Below, piece after piece: positions 1-12,500 of a stretch of DNA of 60,000 nucleotides. This DNA comes from Antedon mediterranea (lineage: Eukaryota; Echinodermata; Crinoidea; Comatulida; Antedonidae). The position numbers and the translations under genes are program-made. The DNA lies in the NCBI RefSeq assembly GCF_964355755.1, contig NC_092675.1, positions 16,259,312 through 16,319,311 on the forward strand. The letters are read 5' to 3'. Positions within the stretch are counted from its first letter, which is position 1; every line of letters begins with the position of its first letter. The notes beneath the pieces are model-generated. The model had not been told where the DNA came from, did not search any database, and saw nothing but the letters and a program-made list of their open reading frames with translations.

Positions 1-2641
1 TTTGTTTTTTGCATTTAAATATGTTGATATATGTTTATTATCTATAATTAATCGGGAGACTGTTGAATAGTCGTCTCATCCACAAGCCTGTGAGATAGAA
101 GGTTGGGGGTTAGAGTGGTTAAGCCCGATAAAAATTCACCATCACTTTATAGAGAGTATCTCTTTTTGTATTTACCACGGGCAATGCTTGAAAACAAAAG
201 TCAGTTTCTTTTTTTTTACCGTTTGATGATGAGGACAATTGTGGTTGGCGGAACTGGAACTTCATTAAGCTTGGCTCCCACTAGAACGTAACACAAGGAC
301 GTAAACGCAACGCAAGCGTTTTAACCAATGACAAGCGAAGTTATAGACAGTTGGCAATCACAAGCGAATAAGCCATCGCTTGTGATTGGTCAATTCACTT
401 GCGTTGCGTTACGTCCTTGCGTTGCGTCGCTAGTGGGAACCACGCTTTAAACATGTATTTTGACAGTCGGTAAACGTAATACCGATATATAAACACCCGT
501 TTTAAAAATAATTAAACGTGAACACACTATCGTCACTTTACATTGCAACCGTAACAAAATCGGCAACTTTTTAAGCGAATATTTTTTTATTTCAATCTTT
601 GTTTTGAATGGCTTTTGTGAACTTTGACATAATGGCATAATTAAATGTTATTCGGAATTATGGAAGCCGTGAAACAGATGATGTGTCGCAGGAAATGATC
701 GATTTATAATCAAAATTTATAGAGCGCTGATGCCTATTATCATTCGTTCTTTTTAGCTTTTTGTCAAATCATAATTTGAATATATTCTGTCAAATTTGGC
801 CCGGGAAAAGTGCGCCTTCAGAACAAACTTGCGTGTCATTACAAGTGGGAACCGACGACGAAAGCACGGTCCATAGACGTGTTCAACACTTCTGCTTTAC
901 GTTCGTCATAATGATTCTCGATCGTAAGAAGAGGGGATGCAAAATAGATAGAAGAGTATTTTCTTATGTTGCTCGCGTCAATACGATACAGTACATTGCG
1001 GCAGGATGTTTTTGTTTAGTGGTTCGTTGGTTAATGAAATATTTGTTTTACTTTTTATATTTTTCTTCTTTACATAGTACTGTCGCTTCACCAACCACTA
1101 ACCGATACTGATAATATCATTTGTCCATTATGAATACATTAGAAAAACATTTTTAAACTGGTGAATAATTAAATCAGCAATAGTTTACTGTAGTATAGGC
1201 CTACAATGGGGAAAATGTAAAAGTTTAAAATACTGTACAGAATGACTAAAGGAAAATAAATATCTTATTGTATTTAATCATATTTTTAGACAACAGGCAA
1301 ATATTATAGATAATAAATATATATCAACATATTTAAATGAAAAAAAAGGATCTCTAAGTTGTATTCACGCGTATAACATTTTTAAAAACAAGTGTAAAAT
1401 CTATGATAAGGACACTTTTTATATAGGCTCTAAAATTAGCCTAAATATATGCCTATCGCAATCCTTTACTTCTTACAATTTACTTACTATAGTTTATTTC
1501 TATACTTTTCTATACAATTGGCTATGGTTTTAAATTGTAGGCGACGTGTGACATAAAGTTATCGGAACCGTAGTAATACTGTATTAATTAATATTGCATT
1601 CAATTCAATGCTACAGTATGTGCGATGTCCTTGTGCGTCCGTCGCCTTGCAAATAGCGCGATGTGTTTGTTCGTAAAACCATATCACATATTTTAACTCC
1701 ATTGGCGAAAACGCGTGAGCTTGTTCATAGATAAAGTCATGTTTTTTGATAACATAACGATTAAAATTGAAATCTTTTTTTAGAATCTGTAAATTCAAGG
1801 TGTTATCACGATTTTGTATGATTTTGGTCAGATTTTGTGCACACTACCATTTCGTAGGGTCTTCGCTTTCTAGGTCTTCGGTCTTCGATCTTCGCTTTCG
1901 AGGTCTTCGCTTTCGACACACCCTAGTAGTAGACCTACCTGGCTAAGACTAAGACTAAAGAGGCATAATGAGGTCTTTTAGGACTGTGTAGCTTAGGCCT
2001 GTGGGCCTACTACTAACTAGTCGAGAACATTTTTTTGGTCATGATTTGACTTGTGGTATTTTCGATTTACAAAAAAAACAATGGGCCACAAGATAAAGAG
2101 TAGAAAGTAAGACGATGGTAAATAAAGCCATCCTAACTCTCATACTCGATAAAGACAATGCTGAAAACAGGGGCGCGGTTACCAATACATATAATCTCAA
2201 TAAATAGATATGATAAAAGTAGTTTAATTTTATCTTAGCTGCCAAAAGGGGAGCACACTCCTCTAGCGCTCCCCCCGCCAACTAATACCCCATTTATCCT
2301 TTTAAAAAAATGGCTGAGACTGTGAGAGTAAAAAGACATAATCAAAAACATACAGTATTTAATAAGAGCACTCTATACCGTACAAAATGCCTAAAAGTTC
2401 ATTTTATCGTGATTACATCTTGTCACCCCCACCCCCCTATTTTTACAGTAAGGCCCATCATATTTTTAGTAATCTACAATAATAAGACACTCTACAGTAA
2501 TACTACTCTATAGTACCGTAATAGAAATGAGATTTTATGATATTCTATTGTTTATAAAGTGAAAGTTGAAAGTGAGTGTGCTGTTGCTTGATAATAACAG
2601 TTTTATTTATATTTTGCCCCGAACATTATATTGATTTTTAG
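1..2641. other. Non-coding stretch upstream of the first visible USP24 exon
   Basis: This is most likely an intron of USP24, because the first recognisable exon at 2642 starts inside the protein and opens with an acceptor (ttttag). I saw no open stretch here resembling the expected N-terminal UBA domain, so the first exon or exons should lie before the window. The stretch holds a MITE (267-447), a short dispersed repeat (about 1835-1925) rich in 'ggtcttcg', and a C-rich patch near 2426. Nothing else was recognised. Confidence 0.6.
267..447. mobile_element. MITE family 1, copy 1
   Basis: About 181 bp, bounded by inverted ends (AAGCTTGGCTCCCACTAG on the left, the complement of CTAGTGGGAACCACGCTT on the right). 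The interior is also self-complementary (ACGCAAGGACG against CGTCCTTGCGT; CAATCACAAGCGA against TCGCTTGTGATTG), so the whole element can fold. It is flanked by TTA on both sides if the ends are taken as AGCTTGG/CCACGCT. It is very close to the copy at 23050. No coding capacity. Confidence 0.85.
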
Positions 2642-5600
2642 GATGAAGAACCAAGTACGTCTGCTAGCAGTTTAAGTAAATGTGAAGAAGAAAGCCTGGA
2701 GTTTCCAACCACTAACCTGTATGAACTTGAAGGAAGAGTTTTTACAGAGCAGTGGTCTATACCTTACAAAAAAGATGAATCCTTAGGGAAATGCCTTGTT
2801 GCAGCCACCAGACTGGCCAGAGAAGGTAAATGTGAGGCAATGAGCAGATGATGTGACAAATTCTAATATCTTTAGGCACATGTGGCCAAGGATTACCAAT
2901 AGATGAATCACTGTCCTATAAAAGAGGTGGTAATCCAGGCCTTGTCTTTTAAAGTTTTTTTAAACTGCCCTTGAGGAGTGCGATTTACAACACGCTTAAT
3001 TTGGTAAACTTCTACACACCGAAATACAAACAGCACACCTACAGTACAGCACCCCTGAATGTATTGAGGAGTGCAATTTGTAGCACACCTATAATTTTCA
3101 AAAGCAAGGCCTGTAATCCCTCTGATACAGGGGCTATTTTGCGAACCAGTTCACCGGGGTAATCCCTAGTCGTCTCGAATGATGGACTGGGTTCTTTAAC
3201 ACTGGACCTTTATTATAGTTCTTATCCGAGAAGACTTGTTCCACCACCAGAACTAGGAGCAAGACGGCCTCGAATCCATGCCGATTTTGTTTGCTGTTTA
3301 GACACATCTTCATAGTGTGCATGGCTTCAGCAATACATTCCCAATCAGTACTATATTGGAACTTTTGCTACAGGGCCTAGGCTATATTGGTGCTGTTTTG
3401 CAGGGCCTGCAATGTCGACATGTCTATGACCACCACATACATTGGTGATGCAGGGCTTAAAATTTAAAAGTAGCTACTTTAAACCCACTACAGACATATG
3501 CTGTTGTCCAGTAACCTGAAAAGACAAAACACTTTAGTTTAATCCTAAATTTTTACCTTATAAACTACTATTTTTGCTTGGAGTAGTCGGTACCTTATTT
3601 CTTTGTATGAATGTTTAGGCTTATGAATTTATTTTCCAGATATATGTTAATGAAAATAAATGTTAACTTCTCTATCATAGGAAAACTACAGCAGGATGAA
3701 AATTGTGTTCGTTTTGTGGAAAGATGCATGCCGGAAGCATTTCGTAAGCTGATGACATCAAGTGCTGTCCAAAGATGGGGTCCTGATATCCAGGAGGGCA
3801 TATACTCCATGTTACAACTACTTGTTGAGTTAATAGCAGTAAGACTGCAGCATCCCCCTGTGCCTACTGCAATGTTACCATCATTATTGTTGGTAAGTTT
3901 AATTTGACAAAAAATGTGTGATGTGTTCAAATTTGGTAGTGATATGCCCAAATATGGTAGTGATATGCCCAAATATGGTAGTGATAATGTCATCATCATG
4001 TCCATATATGTGCTCATAGTTTGATAGTGTAGCTTAGCTTAATACATATTTAGGTAAGCAAGTCACCTCGCGCTAGAATTTAATCAATCACTTGGTAAAG
4101 AAAATTTAAATGATCATAGCACAAACCTGAAATTTTAGTTTCTCATTTTTTAATGCATATTAAAAAGCTAGTTAAAATGCTATGTATGTCAGCTTGATTT
4201 GAATTTTCAGTAATTTTTCTCCTCATCACTTTATTTCCTCTTCATCACTTTGTTTTCTCCTCATCACTTTATTTCCTCCTCATCACTTTACTTTCTCCTC
4301 ATCACTTTATTTCCTCATCATAACTTTATTTCCTCCTTATGACTTTATTTTCTCCTCATCGCATTATTTTCTCATCGCTTTATTTCCTCCTCATCACTTT
4401 CTTTCCTCCTCATCACTTTCTTTCCTCCTCATCACTTTCTTTCCTCCTCATCACTTTCTTTCCTCCTCATCACTTTCTTTCCTCCTCATCACTTTCTTTC
4501 CTCCTCATCACTTTCTTTCCTCCTCATCACTTTCTTTCCTCATCATCACTTTATTTCCTCATCATCACTTTATTTCCTCCTTATGACTTTATTTTCTCCT
4601 CATCACATTATTTTCTCCTCATCGCTTTATTTCCTCCTCATCCCTTTCTTTCCTCATCACTTTATTTCCTCCTCATCACTTTCTTTCCTCATCACTTTCT
4701 TTCCTCCTCATCACTTTCTTTCCTCCTCATCACTTTCTTTCCTCCTCATCACTTTATTTCCTCATCATCACTTTATTTCCTCATCATCACTTTATTTCCT
4801 CCTTATGACTTTATTTTCTCCTCATCACATTATTTTCTCCTCATCGCTTTATTTCCTCCTCATCCCTTTCTTTCCTCATCACTTTATTTCCTCCTCATCA
4901 CTTTCTTTCCTCATCACTTTCTTTCCTCCTCATCACTTTCTTTCCTCCTTGTCACTTCCTTTCCTCCTCATCACTTTCTTTCCTCCTCATCACTTTATTT
5001 CCTCCTCATCACTTTATTTCCTCCTCATCACTTTCTTTCCTCCTCATCACTTTCTTTCCTCCTCATCACTTTCTTTCCTTCTCATCACTTTCTTTCCTTC
5101 TCATCACTTTCTTTCCTTCTCATCACTTTCTTTCCTCCTCATCACTTTCTTTCCTCCTCATCACTTTCTTTCCTCCTCATCACTTTCTTTCCTCCTCATC
5201 ACTTTATTTCCTCCTCATCACTTTATTTCCTCCTCATCACTTTCTTTCCTCCTCATCACTTTCTTTCCTCCTCATCACTTTCTTTCCTTCTCATCACTTT
5301 CTTTCCTTCTCATCACTTTATTTCCTCCTCATCACTTTCTTTCCTCCTTATCACTTTCTTTCCTCCTCATCACTTTCTTTCCTCCTCATCACTTTCTTTC
5401 CTCCTCATCACTTTCTTTCCTCCTCATCACTTTATTTCCTCCTCATCACTTTATTTCCTCCTCATCACTTTCTTTCCTCCTCATCACTTTCTTTCCTCCT
5501 CATCACTTTCTTTCCTCCTCATCACTTTCTTTCCTCCTCATCACTTTCTTTCCTTCTCATCACTTTATTTCCTCCTCATCACTTTCCTCCTCATCACTTT

Positions 5601-6557
5601 ATTTTCTTCTCATCACTTTATTTCCTCCTCATCACTTTATAACCTCCTCATCACTTTCTTTCCTCCTCATCACTTTCTGTTCTCATTACTTCCTGTTAAT
5701 GAATCTTCATCACAATTGTTATCATATATGATCAATCACCATCCCTTATTTGGTATTTTGATTAATCATTTATTGTTTTTTATTACATCAGGCTTTTAAT
5801 TTGGAATGCGAGTTTCATTGTAAGAATAGAATGAAGAAAGCAGACAGGCTTCACTATGAAGAAATATTTGGAGTCAACCAAACCTATGCTGTCAGTCCAC
5901 CTTACAATACATATAAAGACCCATGTGGCTGGCTAGTCAACCTCGTTAATAAGGTAATAGTATTCAGTAGAACCACTCTTTTTCGGAGACCCCTATCAAA
6001 TATGTTTTAAAATATTGCAAGTGATAAAATGTGTAGAAAGCGATATAATGTGTAGAGTGCAGTTTGGTGCAATGGTATACAAATAATGAATGTCTATGAG
6101 TGTGAAGGTACAAATAGTTTTAAGAGGTAAAAGATGAAAGGTTATATTTTCTTGAGGCGATAGCCGATTGAGAATATAACGTTTTATCACCATTCAATGT
6201 GGAGCGATTGATATTATTACAATAATTATAGATTATGTAATAAGGGATATTGAACTAGCAAGTGAGATGTGGTAGACCTTTAATCAGAATAAATATATAC
6301 AGGGCTTTATAGAGTACTAATGTACCTATAGCCAACAAAGTTCTCCTAGATTATTGATAAGCAGATTTTTTTTTAAATGTTGCTAGTACAAAATGTACAC
6401 TATTTAACCATCTATGCTTTAATTATTCAAATTTGAGAATATTTATATTACAAAACATTTGATACTATATATTTTTTTTTTTAAGTTTGCTGAAAATGGT
6501 GGCATTGAACAGATTAAAGCATGTATTATTGAACCATCAGAAGAAGTAGATGCCTGT
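2642..6557 (+). CDS. USP24: USP24 exons w1-w4 (N-terminal region)
   Basis: Exons: w1 2642-2825, w2 3681-3892, w3 5792-5953, w4 6486-6557, encoding residues 1-210 of the visible protein. w1 begins in an acidic, Ser-rich linker and then reads [19 protein letters not shown], a stretch strongly conserved in vertebrate USP24 after the UBA domain. w2 carries [17 protein letters not shown]. Phases join cleanly: w1 ends one base into a codon and w2 supplies the other two; w2, w3 and w4 end in phase 0. The w2-w3 intron holds the large pyrimidine minisatellite, and a MITE starts about ten bases after the w2 donor. Confidence 0.93.
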
Positions 6558-9500
6558 GTAAGTGTACCTGGAATCAATTTCATTTGTATTTTTTATTAAT
6601 AAATTTAGGATCTTGGTAGGTTAAGTTAATATACAAATAATTAATGTTTATGAGTGCGATGGTACAAATAATTTCATGCGTTGAAAGAGGAAATGAAAAT
6701 ATAATTTTATATTATAGCCTATGTAATACATGATGAACGTGATTGGTTGAAACTGCATCACATGACTACCGCTCCGAGGATCGTAATTCTTATATGTCCT
6801 GTATCTGTATAATATTTCTCTAAATTAAATTATTTGTACTACCGCACAAATATAATACCACAATACAATACCATAACTTTCTAGGTCGGAACAGACCCAA
6901 AATGATTTGGAATAGATCATGATTATACAGTTTTTTTAAATATGGTTTGAAATTACGGAAGTGAATGTCTAATTGGAACATATTTTACTGAAATAAACTG
7001 TAGTAGGTTTTTCCATGGAGGAACCATGGTTTTTCCAATACATGTATTTGTTAAGGAGATTGTTTATGATATTTCCTTATTATAGTACACAAGGTTGAGT
7101 ACACTTTAGACATGCAATTGAACTAAATCATAGGTCAACATTATATTTCAATTTTCAATGCATATAGGTTGTTTCAAAGTCACATAGCTAATTAAAGAAA
7201 ATATGTGTACAGTGTACTGTTATTAAAAAGAAGTACATTATGTGGTTACTGGTTTATTTTTCAAAATACATTGGTATCATGGAGTATACATGCTTAAGTG
7301 TAAAAATTCCAATTCTACTTTTATATGATTAAAGATGTATTGTCTCTCAAAAACTAAAAAGAAAAAAGACATTAAATAGTCCATATCACAGTTTTTATAA
7401 AGCAAAACGACTTATAAAAGGACAAAATAAAAAGGATAAAATTGACTTCTAGTCAATTTTAATATGTTTTGCTTTAAATTACAGTTTTTTTTCAGGTAAA
7501 TAATTGTTTTTTTCAATCCATTTTTTGGTCAAAGTGAATAACTATTATGTGACCTTAAAATGGCATATTCAACAAAACATTTACAAAAATGTTTTCAGGG
7601 GGACAAAATATCTTTAACTCTCTCAAACATTGGTAGGGTACACATATTTTATTATGTACTACCCTATCAATATTTAATTATTGTATTTTAGACAATGACT
7701 GCTCTGCTACAACCCCTTGGTGCTTGCTGTGAATATCTGAACCCAGTACGTGTGTCCAAGTTTCTACTACCAGTAAAAGCAAAAGTTAAGAAATATGTTG
7801 AAGATGTTAGTGATAGTGAGCTTAAACAAAAGGTAACTAATCTAAAGAAATGCAGAACATACATTGAAAAGAGTGACAGATAAATGATGTGTTTTATGCA
7901 AGGGTAATGCTTATATCTGGTTAGCGACTAGATTAGGCTGTAGTAGGAAGACAAGTATGTCTATCTCTCCATCTATCTGTCTATATATCTATTGGTTCCA
8001 TCTTCATGTTGGAGGTCATTCTTTGCCAGCCGTCCTATCCAATGCTTGTCTCACACATTTTTCATAACTTTTGGTGTTGATCCATTCTTTGATGTCATCA
8101 ATCCATTTCCTACAATGTCTGCCTCTTCCTCTATTTGTCACCACCCAAGAAGATCGCTGCAAATGTCCTTGCCGAATCGAGTAAAATATTCAATTAATTA
8201 TCTTATCTATTCTTCGAAGTGGTACTTTAGTTGGTTGCATACCCAGTCTTAGAGCATTGGTTCAATTCTAGCTAGAGTCTAAAAGATTGTTTATGTTTTG
8301 TATTTTTTAGAAAGCAATAAGTATTTGTGATCTGTTGTCTACATTAAAAATCCTCTGTATAAACTTTTGGTCAGAAGATGTTAGAGAAGTGGACAATTTA
8401 AGGTTGGACATAGCTCTACGTATGTTGAAGTCACCACACTTTAATGCTAAAATGAACAGTCTTAAAGAGGTAAGTAACAAGTTGCTGACATTCCCCAAAA
8501 TAAAATGTGTGCAATAACAAATTGTAAAATAATAAATTTGGTTTTTTCCATTGTTATTAATTACCATATTTTGTTTTTAAATTTCTGAATTTTCAAATCT
8601 TAAATTTTTATTTTTAGTGTATGTATACATTTGTGTCTAAAAATGTTGTGCCGCAATTTAGTTCATTCTGCAATGACCATTATTATAAATTTGTATATTT
8701 TAATACGAATAAAAGTACCAGGAATATAAAATAATTAAATATGATATTTTATAAACATTTTTTAGTACGAAAAAGGCGAAAGAATAAAGCGCTCATTCAA
8801 ATAGGGTTATTACTTGAATGCAGTATGTATTTATGTCAATATAATTGTGATCGTTTATCATTATTATTTAGATTCGTAAAATGATAGATGAATCAACAAC
8901 TTCTAGACGAACAGCAATGGAAGAAGATGTGATTGCTGATTGGCTGGTTGAAAATAAGATCTTAACAGTAGCTTTAGAAGGTATGACCATTATATATGAC
9001 CAGTGGCCAAACTCTAATAGTAACCCCCCCCCCCCCCTTCTAATAGTAACCCAACTTATAAGTCAATCTATAATAATAACCCAATACTCTAATAGTAACC
9101 CATGGGGTTAATGTCAGAGTCACAAAAACTATTGACAAAATTAAATTATGAAGACTGGTCATTTTGATGTAGCCATATTTTGAAATAAGGAGATAATGCA
9201 TGTTGATCTCGGGGGAGTGGGGGAGGATTGAGTGTTTTTGGGTTTATAAAATAAAATTGGAGTTCAAACAAATTTGTTTATTCGTACTGTTTAATTATTT
9301 TGCTATGATTTGCTGACCGGATAAGTTGAGGTGGGTTAATATTTTAAGATTAGTAATATTAACCCACTACTCTAATAGGAACTCCCCTTCTAATAGTAAC
9401 CCACCCCCTAAAAAACAATCAAAGAATAATAACCCAGGGTTTATACAATTAGAAGATTTATGGTAAATATTTTAAGTGTAAATGTTTGGGTTAGCCTTTC

Positions 9501-12500
9501 CTAGCTTTTTTTTTACAACCCCTTTGCTTTCTGGCAGGTAACATTGACCAGTCTCAGTATTGTGACCGATTAAAGGGAATCGTTGAGTTTTTAGGAACTA
9601 AACTTTCACTAGAGGAACTCACAAAGATATGGAAGATGCAGGTAAATATTCAATTATGTTATCAAAGCTTCTAAACATCTGAATAAATAGCAATGGTTTG
9701 GTTTTATTATGATTAAATATTAATAATTGATAAAATGTTCATGATTCAATCATTATATTATACTGTGTAAATGTCTGTCTACACTATCAAACTTTATGTG
9801 ACATGTGACGATCCCTTAAATGTCTGTCTACACTATCAAACTTTATGTGACATGTGACGATCCCTTAAATGTCTGTCTACACTATCAAACTTTATGTGAC
9901 ATGTGACGATCCCTTAAATGTCTGTGACTTGAGCAGATAAGGATAGCAGTTTAAACCGCATTGTTTACCAAGAAATAAAAAAAACATATTAAACTATTTT
10001 TGTGTTTGTATTCAGCAAAATGATCAGCATATGACAGTGGTTGATAATATTCACTCAATCATGGCAGCCACAGCAGTTCATCTTAACAGTGCTCAGTTAG
10101 ACCACCTATTTAGACTAATACAAAAGGTAAGATAAGGCAGTTTCATGACATCGCATATGAGTATGTGCAGACAAGTAAATGTTGACAATTTATAATTGAA
10201 TTGTTAACATTTACATAATAAACTATAGGCTTAATATAATTAAGTAATTCTTTTAAGATTAAATTAGTCATTTATCATATATGTTATTTATATATTTGTA
10301 GTACTTATTTAGTAGTCACTGGTTGGAGGTACACACCTAATTGGTGACAGTGGCTTTTGCTTCTTTTCTGCTTTCCTGGCAGCTAGTGACTATGATATTT
10401 TTTCTTCTTGCGTCGTGTTTGTTCAATTTGTTGATTTGGATTATATTTTGTAAAATGTATCTTTTGCCTGAATAAATAATTATGTGGTGGCTATAGGAAG
10501 TATTGTATTGTCGGCTTTTATACCCTGTGGTATGATTTTAGGGATTTTTTGGTGACCCCAGAATATGGGTTGATTATAGTGTTTGTCCCTGGTTTGTTTC
10601 ACACGAGAGAGTCCCCTGAAAAGGAGTGTCCCAGAGGATGGGTTGATTATAGTGTTTGTCCATGGTTTGTTTCACACGAGAGAGTCCCCTGAAAAGGAGT
10701 GTCCCAGAGGATGGGTTCTATTTTATTAACATAAACATGTATTTGTGGATTAAATAAAATTCATCTTTTTATAGGCCTGGAAAGAAGAAAATGAACGTAT
10801 GAGAGAGAAACTACTGTCCTTGATTGGCACAATAGGCCGTGATTCAAAGCACCCCAAAACAACCAATAAAGTATTAGAACTGCTGTGGGACTTGGCACAT
10901 TTACCCGCAATTCCTAATAGTCACTTGGAGCACGCCCTCAAGGAGCACTTAACGATTCTCAGCGAATCTTACTCAATTAATATGCAAGTAAAAAACAAGT
11001 ACATTTGTAAATGTGTGGAAGATGTGAAGAGGGTAGGTGAAAGTTTAAACATTCATTTTGAGTTTGCAATGTGGATGGATTAACTAAAATAAAGCAAAGA
11101 GCATATACTGATCTTAAAAAACCCTAAGTTGGGCACAATTTTTTTTTTTGCACAGCCCCATGAGTTTATGTCTATATGTTTATATTTGAAAAAATATAAA
11201 TATTCTGGACGAATTCAATTAAAACACATTCGTTATTGCGTACCATGCTGAGTTTGGTAGCCTAATAAACAAGTATAAGTTGTTGGCTCTTTATTACCCA
11301 CATGTATCAATATATTATTTAAGGAGCTTATAATCGTGTTAATCAAGTTTCTTCCTTAAGTTTTGGTTACCATTAATTGTCCATTTGATACTTAACTCAA
11401 ATGATTTATGCAACTTACACAATAATGTTATTCATTATTTTGTATTTTTTTAATTTGTTTCATTTCCTATCACAAGTGTATCAAGCTTCCTGGATTTTTG
11501 TGTCATATCAGGAAAATGCAGTTGAAAATGTTGAATGATGCCATGTTTTTTTGTCTATTACTTCCTAATGGTCATTTAAGATCTTTCAACATTATGTGAT
11601 GTAGCACGCGACATCTAACCCACTTTACTTTCAACATTATGTGATTTTGCACGTGACATCTAACTCACTTTACTTTCAGACTATTTTTCACTATTACTCA
11701 TACTTTGCTATTTATTACAATAACAATTTAAATAGAATTAAATTTCAACATTTGTATTTGCTAAAAAAACCCTATTTTTCAAAACCTTTTATTTATATAC
11801 AAGTTTATTGTCTTGCATTTGACAATGATGTAAAATTTGCCGACAATTTTTCCTAGCAGACATAATCAGAATTGTTTGAGTGCTCATATGAACTGATGAC
11901 GCCTTCCTGAATTGCCCTTTTGTGGTTATTTGTATCCATGTCTTCAGTTTCACTACTTGTTTCATTTTAATGGCTGTATATTTCTAAAAATAGATTGTTA
12001 TAGACCGTCTCTTTAATGCTATAATCAGCAATCAACATCAAAAAATTAAATAGTCTAAACAAAAGACAATCTTATTATATTAATTGATAAATAAATGGTT
12101 GGTATTTATTTCAGTTATCTGCAAAGTTAACTTTATCCTATAGATAATCATTATAAGTTTGTATATTACAAACACGATGAAACAACTAGTATGTATCGTA
12201 TAATCATTACATAAACCAAATAATTTTCTTATTGTGTTAATTATCCATTTATTTCATAGATATATGTCATATTCTGACTAAGAAAAACTATATATATTGA
12301 AAATTTTTTTACAGCTTTTATAATTAAATACAAGATAATTAAAACTATATTTGTTTGTTTTTAATTACTAACATCTTTTTGTAATTGAATTATGACAGGG
12401 AACACTAGTTGTACCTGCTATGAGACAGCTACATTTAATTGCAAAAGGAAAGAACAACAAATATGATAAGGTAATTTATTTGGGTATTTTTACATTTATA

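Noticed and set aside
4339-5799. Long open frames (486 and 382 codons) rich in Ser, Phe, His and Leu
   Set aside because: They are translations of the 19-bp polypyrimidine minisatellite within a USP24 intron and appear in several frames; no gene structure supports them.
9013-9440. C-run and 'taatagtaaccc' repeats resembling telomeric DNA
   Set aside because: The units are irregular, A/C-rich and interrupted; they do not match TTAGGG/CCCTAA arrays.
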